NCBI GenBank assembly: GCA_902728285.1
Contig: CACVBU010000019.1
Coordinates: 212,778-276,777, forward strand
Source: Clytia hemisphaerica
Taxonomy: Eukaryota > Cnidaria > Hydrozoa > Leptothecata > Clytiidae
DNA: 64,000 bases
Reading direction: 5' to 3'
A model generated the notes under the pieces. That model was not told where the DNA came from. It worked only from the letters and a program-made list of their open reading frames with translations, and did no database searches. A program made the translations under genes and the position numbers. Shown piece by piece: positions 60,680 through 64,000 of the stretch. Numbering within the stretch: position 1 is the stretch's first letter; every line of letters starts with the position of its first letter.

Positions 60680-61790
60680 AATTCCATATTGTGACCCGGA
60701 AAAGCCTAAATTTTAGGTATAATTGTGTTAATAGGGAAATCATGAAAACACTAAAATGTGGGTTTTCCACGATGTAAGTCCCTAATAAGTGTCCGTTTCG
60801 CTCCCACCATAAAAGGGCCCGCCAAAACCGCGGGCGGCACATTATCCCGCAAACCTAGTGCCCTCTGCTCCCCGGGAATTTATAATGGATTTACAAAGAA
60901 AAATGTTATCCACGGTGAAATTATAAAAGCTACCGGTCACTGAAACAGGCGTGCATCTTTGCTTTTTTCTAAGAACAATTGATGAGTGTATAAATACAGT
61001 AATGCAGAAATGGCATCTGTTCGACTCGAGAAGTGTCACTCTTATTAAATATTTGACATCTAGTCCTTTCGATACGGAAAGGCAAAATATATTTTGACAT
61101 CTTTTTTACTTAAGAAAGAAATTTTAGTGTATTTCTTGGAAATTTTCCAATAAAGTGCAGCCAGAACATTCTTTTGGGAAAGTCGTTAATCGTAAAAGCT
61201 AATTTCAATTCTCATTAATCTCATTTGTTAAATCAATCGTTGGAGCAGTTTGGTAACAAGGACTGAATGAATGATTGAATAGGTTTTAAGCAATGGGGAG
61301 TAGTGGTATATTTACATAATATAATAATCGATAACGCCAATACAAAAATATTAATATAGCATATATTGATGATTTCTTCGTAAAAAAAAAACTTCTAGGT
61401 CTCGGTAGTCTTTCGTAACGATGGGAAGAAAGTTTCTGAAATAAAAAAATAGAAAAAAACAACAACCTAAATATAATGAGTTCTTGAAAATAAACGACTG
61501 ACAAAAAAGTGACAACGATTCATTTGGTATTTCCTCATATTATAATGAGCAATGATTATAATATTTCAGATGGATTTTTGTAGGGGTGGGGGCAAAATTT
61601 TGTAAGCCAGTGCAATATTCCCAAAATAACGGATTTAATAGTTTCTTACCGCTGTTTCTCTTCTTTGCCGTGTCTAATTACTAACGGGTTTGAATTACGA
61701 ATCCAATACGATTTTCCAACAGATGAAAGCATCCAATACTCGATAGCGTCAACTGAAATGTAAATTGGGTAAGTCTTTAATACCTTAAGG
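60680..61790. other. Spacer, no gene seen
   Basis: A short GC-rich stretch lies at 60800-60885 (GGGCCCGCC, CGCGGGCGGC, CCCCGGGAA) in otherwise AT-rich sequence. It may be a repeat end. Confidence 0.35.
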
Positions 61791-61906
61791 GAACTAATTT
61801 TGCGGGCGAGGGTTCTAATTTGGCGTATTTTGCGGGACTAATTTTCGCGGTAGACACCCTCTTTTTGCCGAAAATTAATTCCCGCGAAAGTCACCTTCAG
61901 GTAGTA
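61791..61906. mobile_element. Short fold-back element related to the 35.5-kb MITE
   Basis: Starts ACCTTAAGGGAACTAATTTT and ends with an imperfect inverse (AAAATTAATTCCCGCG..CACCTTCAGGT). TTTTGCGGG and CCGCGAAA-type motifs recur inside in both orientations. The ends share ACCTTAAG with the element at 35470. Confidence 0.5.
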
Positions 61907-62461
61907 GGATCAAACCAGTGAGGTTTTTCTTCACGGTTGTGAAGCGTAGGCGGTTGATATTGATATTATCTCAACATAAGGAAAGTTTTTTATGGAATTT
62001 CATTTTTATACTTGCATTAACACCCTAATAAAAGAAACATTTTTAGGCTTTTAATTTTGTATTAAAAAGAAAGTATAAACATTTCAAGATATTTAATAAT
62101 ACAACCCAATTTTCGTAGCGTGTAAAAGTGACCGATTTTCAATACTGTCCTTTCTCATCACCATTTTGATTGTTACATCACACTAAACGAAAAATCATGG
62201 AAAAGTGATCCAAGTTATCATTAAATTATTAATCATAAGAGATCCAAAAATATACGATGAACTATCACTACCTTCATAAAGTAAACTCTGTAATCCATAT
62301 ACGCTTCAAAAGTATTGAATTGTACAAAAAGTTCAAAAACATGAGTGCTCTTAAGTACTTAAACGCACGTTCCGCAATGAAATAGGTTTCTTTCAGTTTT
62401 ATGCAAAATTATTGTGGATCTTTTTTTGCCTATATGTATAGGTATATAATATTACACATAC

Positions 62462-62692
62462 CTGTGTAAACCTTGCACAGGAGACTATATAATAAAGCTA
62501 TTTCTATAACTGTGTAAACCTTGCACAGCAGACTATATAATAAAGCTATTTCTATAACTGTGTAAACCTTGCACAGCAGACTATATAATAAAGCTATTTC
62601 TATAACTGTGTAAACCTTGCACAGCAGACTATATAATAATAACAATAAGAATACTAAAACTACTTCTTTACCTGTGTAAACCTTGCACAGGA
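62462..62692. repeat. 48-bp minisatellite
   Basis: CTGTGTAAACCTTGCACAG starts at 62462, 62510, 62558, 62606 and, after an interrupted unit, at 62672. The unit includes ACTATATAATAAAGCTATTT. CTGTG..CACAG in each unit can form a small stem. The minus-strand frame through it is a consequence of the 48-bp (16-codon) period. Confidence 0.85.
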
Positions 62693-62828
62693 GACAATAA
62701 AATATGCAATTTGTAAAAAGTATTGTTAAACTCCCCCTGAAAGGATACTAAACTGTTTAACCAACAAGAAGAAAAGTTCAAAGAGAAGACTTAAGATAGT
62801 GATTTTAAAACACCCCTGTCTCACAACC

Positions 62829-62856
62829 CCAGTGGAAGTGGAAGTGGAAGTGGAAG
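62829..62856. repeat. GTGGAA hexamer repeat
   Basis: Four GTGGAA units in a row; a simple-sequence tract. Confidence 0.8.
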
Positions 62857-63251
62857 GTTTTTCCACTATTTCTCCAAGTTAAACATTCTAGTGAGATGCA
62901 TTTTCTTAGATTGGGGGTGAAATAATAAAACTTTCCCAGTGGAGCTGAAACTGTATGGTATTTTTCCCATTGTGAACAACATTTTGGCTAGATTTTTCAG
63001 TGGGGTGGGTTTCCCAACCGGTTTGTGAAACAGGGGTCTTTGGAATAATAGTGGTAAAGATAATGTTTTAAAGCAGTACATATGAAATAAAACGCAATTT
63101 AGTAGAGAAATTCTAACGCACGTTCCGCAATAAGGAATTGTAACTTTCAATCTTGAAAAATTGAATAAAAGATCAGTCGATTTGAAATTCATAACACTAC
63201 TACCTAAATAAACGCTATCAAAAACACATAACACTACCTAAATAAACATTC

Positions 63252-63650
63252 TCAAAAACGCACACCACACGACCCCTCACCAGTAACTGAGATGTTGAAA
63301 ACTTTTTCTGCAGTTACTGGATATGGTTTGTTGAATTGCATAAAGTTCTTTGGTCGTGGGTCTCGCCATTTATTCAAAAATCCAGCCTTGTCCTTAAATC
63401 CGTTCGCCTTAAAAAATCGGTATGATCTTATCGATGTTGGCCCTCCCTTCTCCTCTCTCATTTTTTTGTATCGTGTATATGTTATTGCGTTCTTTTTGTC
63501 TTTTTTCTCTTTTTTTTTTGACTTTTCTAGTTGTTTCTCCAATTGTTCTATCTGTTGTCTTTGCCTTTCTATCTCTTCATCTTTCTCTGCCTCAATCTCT
63601 GCACTCAGCGAGTCGTCACTCATTGGTGGGTCTGATAATTCATTACTCAT
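63252..63650 (-). CDS. Small coiled-coil protein, unknown function
   Basis: A 132-codon open frame starting MSNELSDPPMSDDSLSAEIE, then a strongly charged heptad region (EIERQRQQIEQLEKQLEKSK), and a C-terminal half with MREEKGGPTSIRSYRFFKAN and FLNKWRDPRPKNFMQFNKP. The coiled coil followed by an aromatic, basic tail is coherent and free of low-complexity artefacts. No family is recognised, and no splice sites or flanking exons were identified. It could be an intronless host gene or a transposon accessory ORF. Confidence 0.4.
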   Translation of the reverse strand: MSNELSDPPMSDDSLSAEIEAEKDEEIERQRQQIEQLEKQLEKSKKKEKKDKKNAITYTRYKKMREEKGGPTSIRSYRFFKANGFKDKAGFLNKWRDPRPKNFMQFNKPYPVTAEKVFNISVTGEGSCGVRF

Positions 63651-63729
63651 TCTGATATTGATTTATTATCTTAAACAAACAAAAAATTCAATCTGGATAA
63701 TACAGTGCGTCTATAATAAATGTATTTAA

Positions 63730-64000
63730 AGTTTGGCATATCAATAGTCACATCCATTCTATAAACAATTTCTTAAATTTGATACGTATTTCAATATCAA
63801 TTTTTATGGACACACTGTGTGAGACCCCCCTTCCAAAGCGAACCCTCAATTCATGCAATCATATAAATTTTTATTGAGTTTCACGCAATAACCTGATTTT
63901 TCAGAAAATTGGAAAGTTTTTCTGGAAAGATCAGGGAAACATTGGCAAATCGGGAGAACTGCACACAATCAGAGGAAAAGAGGGGAAATTCATGTATTCA
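63730..64000. other. Window end, no feature seen
   Basis: AT-rich, with GATCAGGGAAACATTGGCAA-type sequence of no recognised identity. Confidence 0.3.

Noticed and set aside
62430-62645. Minus-strand 71-codon hydrophobic repeat ORF
   Set aside because: A by-product of the 48-bp minisatellite period.
62462-62692. CRISPR-like array
   Set aside because: The unit repeats in full, with no variable spacers, in a eukaryotic genome.
62866-63234. 122-codon minus-strand ORF
   Set aside because: Composition is unremarkable, it overlaps repeats shared with 62370 (CGCACGTTCCGCAAT), and it has no recognisable motif.

Overview
The window is eukaryotic and AT-rich. It has many short introns with GT..AG borders and a dense population of eukaryotic mobile elements. 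There are no operons, ribosome binding sites or CRISPR arrays. The element families (Tc1/mariner, BEL/Pao, ZMYM1-like hAT, KDZ, RTE-like non-LTR elements, a multi-exon tyrosine recombinase, an RPA-like OB-fold gene) resemble what I know from cnidarian and other invertebrate genomes. My best guess is a cnidarian or similar invertebrate; this is inference, as there is no rRNA or housekeeping gene to fix it. I see no clear single-copy host gene: nearly everything recognisable derives from transposons or is transposase-like.

Layout. 0-4.7 kb: transposase-like scraps, a frameshifted Tc1/mariner transposase (+), and a decayed gene (-) combining an HUH/Rep-like part with an SF3-like P-loop ATPase. 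5.0-6.75 kb: a satellite-like array of about 390-bp units. 6.75-10.3 kb: two converging RTE-like non-LTR retrotransposon remnants. The minus-strand copy carries a 385-bp MITE with a 9-bp target duplication and is fused to a tnp2 (EnSpm/CACTA) transposase fragment. 11.4-23.0 kb: a broken plus-strand gene with an OTU-like domain followed by a hAT (ZMYM1-like) transposase. It is split by a full BEL/Pao retrotransposon (13380-21046, minus) with matching LTRs and a CCATT target duplication. 23.4-41.15 kb: a large minus-strand gene of about 22 exons encoding zinc-finger-like segments, a complete-looking tyrosine recombinase core, an array of duplicated small acidic exons and a C-terminal domain; splice phases agree from exon 3 to exon 22, but one in-frame TAG follows the recombinase domain. 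Its 8-kb intron holds an opposite-strand OB-fold/zinc-ribbon gene (33.0-34.2 kb). 41.55-43.9 kb: a non-LTR retrotransposon with an N-terminal zinc finger, RT and a C-terminal nuclease-like domain (-). 45.2-46.6 kb: a basic transposon-type protein (+), truncated. 47-48.7 kb: nested inverted repeats and a 156-bp tandem array. 50.1-55.4 kb: a KDZ-family transposase gene of at least 16 exons (+) with SWIM and other zinc-binding clusters, lacking its C-terminal catalytic part. 55.6-64 kb: a tRNA-derived SINE, several MITEs, one nested in another, minisatellites and a small coiled-coil ORF.

How they fit together. The recombinase, OB-fold protein, 45-kb protein and KDZ transposase are DNA-handling proteins clustered within about 32 kb. 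They could be separate transposons piled up in a tolerant region, or parts of one large element. The sequence alone does not decide this, and I found no terminal repeats enclosing all of them. The truncated 45-kb and KDZ genes end at related short repeats (46578 and 55636).
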